Source: Amycolatopsis umgeniensis (GTDB taxonomy: Bacteria > Actinomycetota > Actinomycetes > Mycobacteriales > Pseudonocardiaceae). From it: a DNA stretch of 64,000 nucleotides. The position numbers and the translations under genes were made by a program. A model generated the notes under the pieces. The model saw only the letters and a program-made list of their open reading frames with translations. It had not been told where the DNA came from and searched no databases. The DNA lies in assembly GCF_014205155.1 (NCBI RefSeq), contig NZ_JACHMX010000001.1, positions 5,580,001-5,644,000 of the forward strand, given 5' to 3'. Below are positions 43,002 to 51,860 of the stretch, one piece after another. Each line of letters begins with the position of its first letter. Within the stretch, counting starts at the first letter, position 1.

Positions 43002-44312
43002 ATGGCCGATCCCGAGCTTGTCCGATTCACCCTCGACAACGGTCTGCGCGTGGTGCTCGCGCCCGACGCGACCGCTCCGGTGGTGGGTGTCAGCGTCCAC
43101 TACGACGTGGGCTTCCGTTCCGAGCCCGAAGGGCGCACCGGTTTCGCGCACCTCTTCGAGCATTTGATGTTCCAGGGGAGCGAGAGCCTGGAGAAGCTCG
43201 CGCACTTCCGGTACGTCCAGTCGAGTGGTGGCAGCTTCAACGGCTCCACCCATCCGGACTACACGGATTACTTCGAGGTCCTCCCCGCCGCGGCTCTCGA
43301 GCGCGCCCTGTTCCTCGAAGCGGACAGGATGCGGGCGCCGAAGCTGACGCAGGAGAACCTGGCCAACCAGATCGACGTGGTCAAGGAGGAGATCCGCCTC
43401 AACGTGCTGAACCGGCCGTACGGCGGATTCCCGTGGATCACCCTCCCGCCGGTGCTGTACTCGACGTTCCCCAACGCGCACAACGGTTACGGCGGTTTCG
43501 AGGATCTCGAGCAGGCCACCCTGGACGACTGCGCGGCCTTCTTCGACACCTACTACTCGCCCGCGAACGCGGTGCTGACCGTCGCCGGTGACTTCACCGT
43601 CGAGGAGGCCCGCGAGCTGATCGAGAAGCATTTCGGCGACGTGCCGCACCGGCCCGCGCCCGAGCGTCCCTCGTTCGCCGAGCCCGCCCCCGAGGGCGAG
43701 CTGCGCGGCGAGCAGAACGACCCGCACGCCCCGCTGCCCGCGATCGGCATCGGCTACCGCATGCCGGATCCGATCAACGACCTCGACGGCTACCTGGCGA
43801 ATCTCGTGCTCGCCGGCGTGCTCACCGACGGCGACGGCTCCCGCTTGCAGCAGCGCATGGTGCACCGCGAGCCGCTGGTCGTCGACATCGGCGCGGGTGC
43901 CGGGCTGTTCGGCCCGTTCGAGGCCCGCGACCCGGACACGTTCACCATCACCGCGATCCACCCGCCGGACGTGAGCACCGAGCAGGTGCTCGCCGCGCTG
44001 GACGAGGAGCTGGAGAAGCTGGCGGCCACGCCGCCGGAAGACCAGGAACTGAAGAAGGTCACCGCACGCTGGGCCGCGAGCCTGCACTCGGAGCACGACA
44101 AGCTGGTCTCCCGCACGCTGGCTCTCGGCTCGTTCGAGCTGCTGTACGGCGACGCGTCGCTGGTGTACCGGCTCGCCGAGAAGATGTCGGCGGTCACCGG
44201 GGAAGCCGTCTCGGCGGCGGCGAAGGCGCTGCGGCCGGACTCGCGCGCCGTCCTCGTCGTCCGCCCCGGCAGCGGCAGTGTCGAATCCGAGCAGGAAGGT
44301 ACCGAGCAGTGA
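43002..44312 (+). CDS. M16 family zinc peptidase, catalytic subunit
   Basis: A 436-residue M16B-type peptidase. His50, Glu53 and His54 (HLFEH) form the inverted zinc motif HXXEH, and a distal glutamate lies in VKEEIRLNVLNRP near 130. The rest follows the two-lobed M16 fold (YYSPANAVLTVAGDFTVEEARELIEKHFGDV). ATG 43002 is seven bases after TAGGGT (42989-42994), so the message may be leaderless. The GTG start of its non-catalytic partner overlaps the stop by 4 bp. The pair would enclose and cut unfolded peptides, as in other heterodimeric M16 enzymes; the location appears cytoplasmic. Confidence 0.93.
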   Translation: MADPELVRFTLDNGLRVVLAPDATAPVVGVSVHYDVGFRSEPEGRTGFAHLFEHLMFQGSESLEKLAHFRYVQSSGGSFNGSTHPDYTDYFEVLPAAALERALFLEADRMRAPKLTQENLANQIDVVKEEIRLNVLNRPYGGFPWITLPPVLYSTFPNAHNGYGGFEDLEQATLDDCAAFFDTYYSPANAVLTVAGDFTVEEARELIEKHFGDVPHRPAPERPSFAEPAPEGELRGEQNDPHAPLPAIGIGYRMPDPINDLDGYLANLVLAGVLTDGDGSRLQQRMVHREPLVVDIGAGAGLFGPFEARDPDTFTITAIHPPDVSTEQVLAALDEELEKLAATPPEDQELKKVTARWAASLHSEHDKLVSRTLALGSFELLYGDASLVYRLAEKMSAVTGEAVSAAAKALRPDSRAVLVVRPGSGSVESEQEGTEQ

Positions 44313-45685
44313 GCGCACCGCACCGCACCGCCGAGGAGATCGGCCGCACGGCCGCCGGGCCGCGTCCGGTCCCGTCGCTGGGGACGCAGCGCGCCGCCGC
44401 CGATCTGTCCCATGTGGACACCACGCTGAGCAACGGGCTGCGGGTGCTCGCCGTCCGCAAGGCCACCGTGCCGCTGGTCGAGCTGCGGGTCTGGATCCCG
44501 TTCGCCGGCGAAGACGCGCTGCACCCGGCGACGGCCGAAGTGCTGGCCGAGACCCTGCTGACCGGCACCGCCCGCCGCGACCGCATCGAGATCGACGCGG
44601 ATCTGGCGCTGATCGGTGGTGACCTGGGGTCCGGTGTCGACCCGGAGCGGCTGTCCATCTCCGGTACCTCGCTGGCCGAAGGCCTGCCGACGATGCTCGA
44701 CGTCCTCGCCGACGCGCTCACCGGCGCGTCGTACGCGGACGCCGAGGTCGCGCGGGAACGCGAACGGCTGATCGAGCGGATCGCCGTCTCCCGCACGCAG
44801 CCGCGGACGATCGCCCGCGAGGCGCTGCAGAAGCACCGCTACGGGAACCACCCCGCCGTCCGCGAGGTCCCGCAGGCCGAAGATGTCGCGGTCGTGACGC
44901 CGGAGCAGGTGCGTGCCTTGCACCAGGCCTCGGTGCTGCCGCGCGGATCCGTGCTGGTGCTCGTCGGCGACATCGACCCGCAGACCGTCATCGGCGACCT
45001 GGAGAAGGCGCTCGGCGGCTGGGCTTCGGATCGCTCCGCCGTCCGCCTGCCCGCACTGCCCGATCTCACCGGCGGCAACGTCCTGCTGGTGCCGCGGGCC
45101 GGTGCCGTGCAGTCGCAGATCCGGCTGTCCGCGCAGACCGTGTCGCGTACGGACCCGAGGTACGCCGCGCTGCAGCTGGCGAACCTCGCGTACGGCGGGT
45201 ACTTCTCGTCGCGGCTGGTCGAGAACATCCGCGAGGACAAGGGCTACACCTACAGCGCGCACTCCGGCTTCGAGTTCACCGACCAGACCGCCGTGGTGAA
45301 CGTCGACGCGGACACCGCGACCGACGCGACGGCCGCGGCGCTCCTGGAGACGCGGTACGAGCTGGCCAGGCTCGGTCTCGTGCCGCCGACCGCCGACGAG
45401 GTCGAGTCGGTGCGGCAGTACGCGATCGGCTCGCTGGTCACGGCCGCGTCCTCGCAGGCGGGCCTCGCCGCGCAGCTGGCCGCGCTCGCCGCGACCGGGC
45501 TGGGCGCCGAATGGCTCGCCGAGCATCCGGCCCGGCTCGCCGCGGTCACCGCCGAGGACGTGGCGAACGCCGCGCTGGAGTTCTTCGCGCCCAAGCGGTT
45601 CACCGGGGTCGTCGTCGGTGACGCCGACGTCCTCGCGCCGAAGCTGAAGGCACTGGGCGACGTGACGGTCGGAGAACCCGCCTGA
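44309..45685 (+). CDS. M16 family protein, non-catalytic partner subunit
   Basis: A 458-residue M16-fold protein without the HXXEH motif; the corresponding place reads HPATAEVLAETLLTGTARRD. It keeps the lobes and the R/Y-type region of the partner subunit (LANLAYGGYFSSRLVENIREDKGYTYSAHSGFE) that closes over the active site of the catalytic chain. Together with the upstream gene it fits the alpha/beta heterodimer of M16B peptidases. GTGA overlap with the upstream stop; its own TGA overlaps the nudC ATG by one base. Confidence 0.92.
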   Translation: MSAPHRTAEEIGRTAAGPRPVPSLGTQRAAADLSHVDTTLSNGLRVLAVRKATVPLVELRVWIPFAGEDALHPATAEVLAETLLTGTARRDRIEIDADLALIGGDLGSGVDPERLSISGTSLAEGLPTMLDVLADALTGASYADAEVARERERLIERIAVSRTQPRTIAREALQKHRYGNHPAVREVPQAEDVAVVTPEQVRALHQASVLPRGSVLVLVGDIDPQTVIGDLEKALGGWASDRSAVRLPALPDLTGGNVLLVPRAGAVQSQIRLSAQTVSRTDPRYAALQLANLAYGGYFSSRLVENIREDKGYTYSAHSGFEFTDQTAVVNVDADTATDATAAALLETRYELARLGLVPPTADEVESVRQYAIGSLVTAASSQAGLAAQLAALAATGLGAEWLAEHPARLAAVTAEDVANAALEFFAPKRFTGVVVGDADVLAPKLKALGDVTVGEPA

Positions 45686-46698
45686 TGGAGACGCCGTTCG
45701 GGTTAGGGGCGCTCCCGACGCTTTCGCGCTCCACGGCGGACCGTCAGGAGTCCTTGCGCACCAACCCGGACAGGCTCGCCGCGCGCTGGTCCGACGCCAG
45801 GGTCGTGCTGCTCGACGAGCACGCGCGCACCCCGGTGGTGGAGGGTTCCGGCTCGCTCGCGACCCGCAAGACGCAGGACTTCGGCACCGAGCCGCCCGCC
45901 GACGCGGTCTTCCTGGGGGAGTGGCGGGGCACCGACTTCTGGTCGCTGCCCGGCCGCCCCGCGGGGGAGACCGACACCGTCGAGATGGCGGGCAGCTGGG
46001 GTGTCGTCGAAGAGGTCCCGCGGCACGAAGGCGAGATCTGGGTCGACCTGCGCGGCTACGGTGACCTGCTCGACGACGCTTCGGCCGGGCTGTTCACCAC
46101 CGCGCAGGCGTTGCAGAACTGGCGTCGGCAGGCGAAGTTCTGCACGCGGTGCGGGAGCCCGACGGAGCTGGTCCAGCTGGGCTGGGCGAGCAAGTGCACC
46201 GGCTGCGGCCGGGAGGAGTACCCGCGCACCGACCCCGCCGTCATCTGCCTCGTGCACGACGACGCCGGTGTCGACGGCGAGCACGTCCTGCTGGCGCGGC
46301 AGCCGATCTGGCCGCCGAACCGGTACTCGATCCTCGCCGGGTTCGTCGAGGCGGGGGAGTCGCTCGAAGGCTGTGTCGAGCGGGAGATCCGCGAAGAGGT
46401 CGGCGTCGACGTGCGTGAAGTGCGCTATCTCGGCAGCCAGCCGTGGCCGTTCCCGCGGTCGATCATGCTCGGGTTCACCGCGCGGGCGGACATCTCCGCT
46501 CCGCTGGTGCCCGCCGAGGGCGAGATCGAAGAGGCGTTCTGGGTTTCGCGCGCGGAGGTGCGGGCCGCCTTCGCGAACAGTCAGCTGCGGAACGAGGGCG
46601 CCGTGCCGACCCCGATCGCCGGTGGTACCCGGGAGCTGGTGCTGCCGGGCAACTCGTCCATCGCGCGCGTGATGCTGGCGGCCTGGGCGGGCGTCTGA
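45685..46698 (+). CDS. nudC: NAD(H) pyrophosphatase / RNA deNADding enzyme NudC
   Basis: A 337-residue Nudix hydrolase that splits NAD(H) and can remove NAD caps from RNA. A zinc ribbon with Cys153, Cys156, Cys171 and Cys174 precedes the Nudix domain. The Nudix box GFVEAGESLEGCVEREIREE lies near 219-238, and the NudC hallmark SQPWPFPRS follows (QPWPFP). The first 130 residues form the divergent N-terminal domain. The ATG overlaps the M16 stop (TGATG), so it is translated with that pair. In M. tuberculosis nudC lies directly after the K+ channel of the adnAB block, whereas here 19 kb intervene. Its stop codon is the first base set of a 21-bp repeat array. Confidence 0.95.
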   Translation: METPFGLGALPTLSRSTADRQESLRTNPDRLAARWSDARVVLLDEHARTPVVEGSGSLATRKTQDFGTEPPADAVFLGEWRGTDFWSLPGRPAGETDTVEMAGSWGVVEEVPRHEGEIWVDLRGYGDLLDDASAGLFTTAQALQNWRRQAKFCTRCGSPTELVQLGWASKCTGCGREEYPRTDPAVICLVHDDAGVDGEHVLLARQPIWPPNRYSILAGFVEAGESLEGCVEREIREEVGVDVREVRYLGSQPWPFPRSIMLGFTARADISAPLVPAEGEIEEAFWVSRAEVRAAFANSQLRNEGAVPTPIAGGTRELVLPGNSSIARVMLAAWAGV

Positions 46699-46779
46699 TC
46701 ACGCGAGTTCCGTCTCTGATCACGTGAGTTCGCTGCCCAATCACGTGAGTTCGCCGTCTGATCACGCGAGATCGCCGAA
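46696..46779. repeat. Four tandem 21-bp repeat units
   Basis: Direct units at 46696-46716, 46717-46737, 46738-46758 and 46759-46779 with no spacer. They read TGATCACGCGAGTTCC..., TGATCACGTGAGTTCGC..., CAATCACGTGAGTTCGCC... and TGATCACGCGAGATCGCC.... The nudC stop TGA is the start of unit 1. A 21-bp period places every unit on the same face of the helix. Confidence 0.88.
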
Positions 46780-46885
46780 AGGCCATCTAGCCAAGGTTGG
46801 TGATTGGCCCACCGGGCGGTGAAGTGTCCGCTATTCTCCGGTCGTCCGATTTCAGGACTTTCGCATCGAAAAACTGGGGAAAACC

Positions 46886-47134
46886 ATGAAGAACACCTTG
46901 CGGCGGTTCGCCGTCGCCGGAGCCGCTGTCGCGGCCGTCGTTTCGTTCAGCGCCGTGAACGCGGGAGCGGCGCAGGCCTCGGACTACGAGTACTTCGCTT
47001 CGTACCCGAACCAGGAGGACTGCGGGATCACCGGCCACCACGGCAAGCTCGCCGGGGACTGGGACGGGTGGATGTGCTACCCCTCCCCCACGATCCCCTG
47101 GGTGTACGACCTGTACGTGCAGCCCAACTTCTGA
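46886..47134 (+). CDS. Small secreted protein of unknown function
   Basis: An 82-residue precursor. Residues 1-32 are a Sec signal peptide (RRFAVAGAAVAAVVSFSAVNAGAAQAS) with likely cleavage after AQA-S, leaving about 50 residues. The mature part is acidic and aromatic (DYEYFASYPNQEDCG, DWDGWMCYPSP) and has just two cysteines, which could form one disulfide. No family is recognised. TATTCT at 46832-46837 is a possible -10. A strong hairpin follows 16 bp after the stop, so it is a single-gene transcript. Confidence 0.7.
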   Translation: MKNTLRRFAVAGAAVAAVVSFSAVNAGAAQASDYEYFASYPNQEDCGITGHHGKLAGDWDGWMCYPSPTIPWVYDLYVQPNF

Positions 47135-47150
47135 TCCACCGCCGCGTAGC

Positions 47151-47186
47151 CGAAGGGCCGCTCAGGAACTCCTGAGCGGCCCTTCG
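47151..47186 (+). terminator. Intrinsic terminator hairpin of the small secreted protein gene
   Basis: Perfect 17-nt arms CGAAGGGCCGCTCAGGA (47151-47167) and its complement (47170-47186). No long T-run follows, which is usual in actinomycetes. It separates the secreted-protein gene from the ROK regulator. Confidence 0.85.
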
Positions 47187-47311
47187 TCGTCCGCGCCGCA
47201 CGAAAGCGTTACCTCCCCGTTTCTCGGGCCCGTTGACGACTGTGGTTCGGCTCACTACAGTCCCCGGAAACCGTCTGTAAAGTTTCCTAACGAAGTCGGG
47301 AGCGAGTCCCC

Positions 47312-48583
47312 ATGCGAGCCGGTAGTCCGCGAATGCTGCGCGAGATCAACGATCGCGCGGCCATCGAGGTCCTCCTCCAGGAGGGGCCGATGACGCGTTC
47401 CGAGCTCGAGGTCGCGATCGGCCTGTCGAAGCCCGCGACGGCGCAGCTGCTCACCCGCCTCGAACAGGACGACGTCGTCGCCAAGGCGGGCGTGCGTGGC
47501 GGGGGCCGCGGCCCGAGGGCGCAGCTCTGGGAGGTCAACGGCGGTGTCGCCTACGTCGCGGCCGTGGATCTCACCCCGCACGTCGCCGATTTCGTCGTCG
47601 CCGACGTCACCGGCGCGGTGCTCGCCGAGTACCAGGTCCCGCTGCCGGTCCACGAGGGCGCGGACGTCGTCGGCACCTTCGGCGCGGCGCTCACCCACGT
47701 CGCCGCCGAGGCCGGACTCGCCGCCACCGACCTCCGTCACGTCGTCATCGGCGCGCAGGGCGCCTTCGACCCGCGCACCGGGCTGCTGTCGTCGGCGCCG
47801 CACATCCCCGGCTGGCTCGGCTTCGACGTGCCGACCAGGCTCAGCGAGGAACTCGGCGTCGGCGTCACCATCGAGAACGACGTCAACCTCGTCGCGATCG
47901 TCGAAATGACCGTCGGTCAGGCGTTCGGCCTCGACGACTTCGTGATGATCTGGCTCAGCGACGGCGTCGGCGGCGCGGTGGTGGTCGGGCGGCGGCTGCT
48001 GCGCGGCGCGACCGGCGGTGGCGGCGAGATCGACTGGATGCGCGTGCCGGATCCGGCTTCGGTTGCCAGGCAAGGAGAAAAGCCGCGCGAGGGCGACCGC
48101 TTCGGTGACCTCGTCGCGTCACCCGCCGTGGTCGTGTTGGCCGCCGCGCACGGCATCGAGGCCGAGACCGGCGCGGACGCCGTCGCCAAGGCCCGGGAGC
48201 AAAAGAACGAAGCCTTCCTCGACGACCTCGCCCGCCGAGTCGCGAGCGGCGCGGCCGGCCTGATCGCGGTCGTCGACCCCGAACTCGTCCTGCTTTCCGG
48301 TGACACCAGCCGGGCCGGTGGCGACGCATTCGCCGCGCTGGTGGCGAAAAGGCTGCACGAACTCGTCCTGCCCCCCACCCCCGTCGGGGTCGCTTCGGTG
48401 CAGGGCAACGCGGTCCGCGCGGGTGCGCTCCAATCCGCGCTCGCCACCGTTCGCAGGGACGTCTTCGGCGTCAACACCCCTTCGCTCCTCGGGCCCCGCA
48501 GGTCCGGGGCGGGAGAGCCCGGTCAGGTCGCGGCGATCCCCGAATCACGAACAGAACCACCGTCTCCCGCCCCAACCAACTAG
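47312..48583 (+). CDS. ROK family transcriptional regulator of the sugar operon
   Basis: A 423-residue regulator. Residues 1-75 form a winged helix (MLREINDRAAIEVLLQEGPMTRSEL, LSKPATAQLLTRLEQDDVV) and the remainder is a sugar-kinase-like ROK domain (IGAQGAFDPRTGLLSS, IENDVNLVAIVE, GVGGAVVVGRRLLRGATGGGGEID). The zinc motif CXCGXXGC usual in ROK proteins is missing, with a Lys/Glu-rich stretch in its place. It probably represses the downstream ABC/GH4/kinase genes until a sugar or sugar phosphate binds. AAGTTTCCTAACGAA at 47280-47294 is a candidate half-site. The binding-protein gene follows by 10 bp. Confidence 0.9.
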   Translation: MRAGSPRMLREINDRAAIEVLLQEGPMTRSELEVAIGLSKPATAQLLTRLEQDDVVAKAGVRGGGRGPRAQLWEVNGGVAYVAAVDLTPHVADFVVADVTGAVLAEYQVPLPVHEGADVVGTFGAALTHVAAEAGLAATDLRHVVIGAQGAFDPRTGLLSSAPHIPGWLGFDVPTRLSEELGVGVTIENDVNLVAIVEMTVGQAFGLDDFVMIWLSDGVGGAVVVGRRLLRGATGGGGEIDWMRVPDPASVARQGEKPREGDRFGDLVASPAVVVLAAAHGIEAETGADAVAKAREQKNEAFLDDLARRVASGAAGLIAVVDPELVLLSGDTSRAGGDAFAALVAKRLHELVLPPTPVGVASVQGNAVRAGALQSALATVRRDVFGVNTPSLLGPRRSGAGEPGQVAAIPESRTEPPSPAPTN

Positions 48584-48593
48584 GAGGAGGGTC

Positions 48594-49976
48594 ATGAGTT
48601 CCACGACCCAGGTTCGGAGAAGTGGCCGCCGTTGGCGCGGCTCGATAGTGCTCGGCGCGGTCACCGTCGCCGCGCTGGTGTCCGCTTGTTCGGGCGCCGC
48701 AAGCGGCCCGAACTCCGGCTCGGGTGACGCCGCGGCCGCCCCCGCCGCGGACGCGAAGCTCACGCTGACCGTCTACAGCAAGTTCACCGACCGCGAGTAC
48801 AACGTGGTCACCGCCGGGCTCAACAAGCTCAAGGCGAAGTTCCCGAACATCGAGATCAAGCACGAAGGCCAGCAGGACGACGACAAGATCACCCAGTCCG
48901 TCCGCGGCGGCAACCCGCCGGACGTGGCGATCTCGTTCTTCACCGACAACCTCGGCGCCTGGTGTTCCACGGGCAGCTTCCAGGATCTGAAGCCCTACAT
49001 CGATCGCGACAAGATCGACCTGACGCAGATCCCCGACGCCGTCCGCAGCTACACCGAGTTCCAGGGCAAGCGCTGCGCCATGCCGCTGCTCGCCGACGTC
49101 TACGGCTTCTACTACAACAAGGACATGTTCGCGGCGAAGGGCGTCACGTCACCGCCGAAGACGACCTCGGAACTGTTCGAGGCCACCAAGAAGCTGACCG
49201 AGTTCAACCCGGACGGCTCGATCAAGGTCGCCGGCTTCCTGCCGTCGATGCCGTTCTACGCCAACTACGCGCAGTACTGGGCCCCGAACTTCGGCGCCAC
49301 CTACCTCGGCCCGGACGGGCAGTCCCACCTGGCCGACAGCCCCGAGTGGAAGGCGATGTTCGACTTCCAGAAGCAGCTCGTGGACTTCTACGGTGGCCAC
49401 GCCAAGGTCGAGCAATTCAAGGCCGGTCTCGGTGAGGAGTACTCGGCGGACCACGGTTTCCAGCGCGGCAAGCTCGCGATGATGATCGACGGCGAGTACC
49501 GCACCGCGTTTATCAAGGACCAGGCGCCGGACCTGAAGTTCGCGACCGCCGCCCCGCCGGTGCTCGACAGCAAGCCGGACCGCTACGGCGGCGCGTTCAC
49601 CACGGGCACGATCATCGCGATCCCCAAGGGTGCCAAGAACCCCGGCGCGGCTTGGGAACTGATCAAGCAGGTCACCCTCGACACGTCGACGCTCGTCGAG
49701 CTGTCGAACGGGCTCAAGAACGTGCCGAGTACCAAGGCCGCGCTGACCGACCCGAAGCTCGAGGTCACGCCCGAGTTCAAGACGTTCCTCGATCTGTACA
49801 ACGGCGGGAAGCTGCTTCCCAACCCGTCGACCCCGATCGGCGACGCGCACCTCAAGGCCGTCAACGACTTCGCGGAGAAGTGGCAGGCGGGCAACATCCC
49901 CGACATGGCCGCGGGTCTCAAGCAGGTCGACGCTCAGATCAACGACGAGCTGGCCCAGAAACGCGCCGGCGGCTGA
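48594..49976 (+). CDS. ABC sugar transporter, substrate-binding lipoprotein
   Basis: A 460-residue family 1 solute-binding protein starting at ATG 48594 behind GGAGGAGG. A basic N-terminus and a hydrophobic stretch end in the lipobox VSAC with Cys32 as the lipidated residue. The mature protein has the two-lobed fold (LTLTVYSKFTDREYNVVTAGLNKL, PDVAISFFTDNLGAWC, PLLADVYGFYYNKDMF, GKLAMMIDGEYRTAF). It captures a sugar, most likely a di- or oligosaccharide, for the two permeases encoded next. No ATPase gene is present, so a shared MsiK-type ATPase is expected. Confidence 0.92.
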   Translation: MSSTTQVRRSGRRWRGSIVLGAVTVAALVSACSGAASGPNSGSGDAAAAPAADAKLTLTVYSKFTDREYNVVTAGLNKLKAKFPNIEIKHEGQQDDDKITQSVRGGNPPDVAISFFTDNLGAWCSTGSFQDLKPYIDRDKIDLTQIPDAVRSYTEFQGKRCAMPLLADVYGFYYNKDMFAAKGVTSPPKTTSELFEATKKLTEFNPDGSIKVAGFLPSMPFYANYAQYWAPNFGATYLGPDGQSHLADSPEWKAMFDFQKQLVDFYGGHAKVEQFKAGLGEEYSADHGFQRGKLAMMIDGEYRTAFIKDQAPDLKFATAAPPVLDSKPDRYGGAFTTGTIIAIPKGAKNPGAAWELIKQVTLDTSTLVELSNGLKNVPSTKAALTDPKLEVTPEFKTFLDLYNGGKLLPNPSTPIGDAHLKAVNDFAEKWQAGNIPDMAAGLKQVDAQINDELAQKRAGG

Positions 49977-49980
49977 TCGC

Positions 49981-50970
49981 ATGACATCGACCCTGGACTC
50001 CAGGGCGGTCGCTTCCCCTTCCGCGTCCACCCGGACGCGGAAGGGGAACGCGGCCCGCCGCCGTCGCACCGTCTTCTACTTCATCGCACCGGCGATGCTC
50101 GGGTTCCTGATCTTCTTCGGCTACCCGTTGATCGCCACGCTGTACTACTCGTTCACCCGCTACGACCTGATCAACGCGCCCGAATTCGTCGGCTTCGACA
50201 ACTACATCCGGATGTTCACCAGCGAGCCGCTGGTCGGCACCGCCGCCTACAACACGCTGTGGCTGGTGATCGTCCTGACGTTCTGCCGGGTGGTGTTCGC
50301 CCTCGGCACGGCGTCGATCATCTCCCGGCTCAAGTCGGGTGTGGGCCTGGTGCGGACGCTCTGCTATCTGCCCTCGCTGGCCCCGCCCGCCGCGGCGACC
50401 CTGGCGTTCGTGTTCCTGTTCAACCCGGAATACGGCCCGGTCAACGCGTTCCTCGGCGCTGTCGGCATCGACGGCGGCCTGTGGTTCAACGATCCGGCGA
50501 TGTCGAAGCCCGCGCTGACCCTGCTGGTGATGTGGGGTTCGGGCGAGCTGATGATCATCATCCTGGCGGCGCTGCTCGACGTGCCGCAGGAACAGTACGA
50601 GGCCGCCGAACTCGACGGCGCCGGTCCGGTCCGCCGGTTCTGGCACGTCACCATCCCGTCGATCTCGCCGGTGCTGCTGTTCGGCGTCGTCAACTCGATG
50701 ATCTTCGCGTTGCAGTTCTTCACGCAGGCGATCGTCGCGGGTTCGGCGGCCGCGGGCGCGGCCGACGTCGCGGGCAACACGAGATTCATCGGTGCGCCAC
50801 AGAACTCGACGCTGACCTACCCGGTTTGGCTGTACGTCCAGGGTTTCCGGTACTTCAACATGGGTTACGCGGCGGCGATGGCCGTCCTGCTGTTCATCGT
50901 CTCGGCCGGGTTCACCTGGATTCTCGTGCGGCAGCTTCGCAAGTCCCAGCACCAGGAGGAGGGCGGATGA
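49981..50970 (+). CDS. ABC sugar transporter permease (MalF type)
   Basis: A 329-residue permease with a basic N-terminal tail and six membrane helices. The start is VFYFIAPAMLGFLIFFGYPLIATLYYSFTRYDL, and the ATPase-contact EAA loop is EQYEAAELDGAGPVRRFWHVTIPSI near residues 200-225. It starts 4 bp after the binding-protein stop and overlaps the next permease by 4 bp (ATGA). Confidence 0.95.
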   Translation: MTSTLDSRAVASPSASTRTRKGNAARRRRTVFYFIAPAMLGFLIFFGYPLIATLYYSFTRYDLINAPEFVGFDNYIRMFTSEPLVGTAAYNTLWLVIVLTFCRVVFALGTASIISRLKSGVGLVRTLCYLPSLAPPAAATLAFVFLFNPEYGPVNAFLGAVGIDGGLWFNDPAMSKPALTLLVMWGSGELMIIILAALLDVPQEQYEAAELDGAGPVRRFWHVTIPSISPVLLFGVVNSMIFALQFFTQAIVAGSAAAGAADVAGNTRFIGAPQNSTLTYPVWLYVQGFRYFNMGYAAAMAVLLFIVSAGFTWILVRQLRKSQHQEEGG

Positions 50971-51860
50971 CCACACTGGCCGAGCCCCGGCACACCGCCC
51001 CGGCGTCCGAACCGCCGAAGGTGCGGGTGCGGCGCCAATGGGACAAGAAGCTCTACTGGATCGCGACGCACAGCTTGGGAATCGCGATGGGCGTGATCTT
51101 CATGCTGCCCATCCTGTTCGTCTTCCTCACCGCGGTGATGTCCAGCGACCAGGCGCTTTCGTCCAACTTCTGGCCGAAGGAATGGCACTTCGAGAACTTC
51201 ATCGAGGTGTTCGAAAAGGCGCCGTTGCTGCAGTACTTCGGCAACAGCATGCTGTATTCGTCGCTGGCCACGATCGGGGCGCTCGTTTCGGCGATCCCGG
51301 CGGCGTACGCGCTTTCGAAGCTGAAGTTCCGCGGGCAGAACCTGTTCTTCATGCTGACCGTGGCCGCGATGATGCTGCCGCCGCAGGTCACCGTCGTGCC
51401 GCTGTACGACCTGTGGGTGCGGCTCGGGTTCACCGGGACACTGATTCCGCTGATCGTGCCGTACTTCTTCTTCGACGCGTTCTCGATCTTCCTGCTGCGG
51501 CAGTTCTTCCTCACCATTCCGAAGGACTATCTCGAAGCGGCGAAGATCGACGGCTGCAACGAGTTCCAGGCAATGATCAAGGTGCTGATCCCGATGGCGA
51601 AACCGGGGATCGCGGCCACCGCGATGTTCTGCTTCCTGTTCACCTGGAACGACTATTTCGGTCCGCTGCTCTACACCGGTGAGACCCGCGACAGCTGGCC
51701 GCTTTCGCTGGCGATCGCGTCGTTCCGCGGGATGCACCACGTGGAATGGAACCTCACCATGGCGGCCACCGCGCTGATCATGCTGCCGGTGATCGTGCTG
51801 TTCGTGTTCGCGCAGAAGTCCTTCGTCAAGGGCGTCACATTCACAGGGGTCAAGGGATGA
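50967..51860 (+). CDS. ABC sugar transporter permease (MalG type)
   Basis: A 297-residue permease with six membrane helices. MGVIFMLPILFVFLTAVMSSDQAL opens the membrane part. The EAA loop is DYLEAAKIDGCNEFQAMIKVLIPMAKPGI near residues 188-215. The end (VIVLFVFAQKSFVKGVTFTGVKG) is typical of CUT1 permeases. ATGA overlaps at both ends tie it to the MalF-type gene and to the GH4 gene. The partner ATPase is not encoded in the window. Confidence 0.95.
   Translation: MTTLAEPRHTAPASEPPKVRVRRQWDKKLYWIATHSLGIAMGVIFMLPILFVFLTAVMSSDQALSSNFWPKEWHFENFIEVFEKAPLLQYFGNSMLYSSLATIGALVSAIPAAYALSKLKFRGQNLFFMLTVAAMMLPPQVTVVPLYDLWVRLGFTGTLIPLIVPYFFFDAFSIFLLRQFFLTIPKDYLEAAKIDGCNEFQAMIKVLIPMAKPGIAATAMFCFLFTWNDYFGPLLYTGETRDSWPLSLAIASFRGMHHVEWNLTMAATALIMLPVIVLFVFAQKSFVKGVTFTGVKG

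Noticed and set aside
46696..46779. CRISPR array
   Set aside because: The four 21-bp units abut directly with no spacers, and no cas gene is present. It is a tandem repeat.
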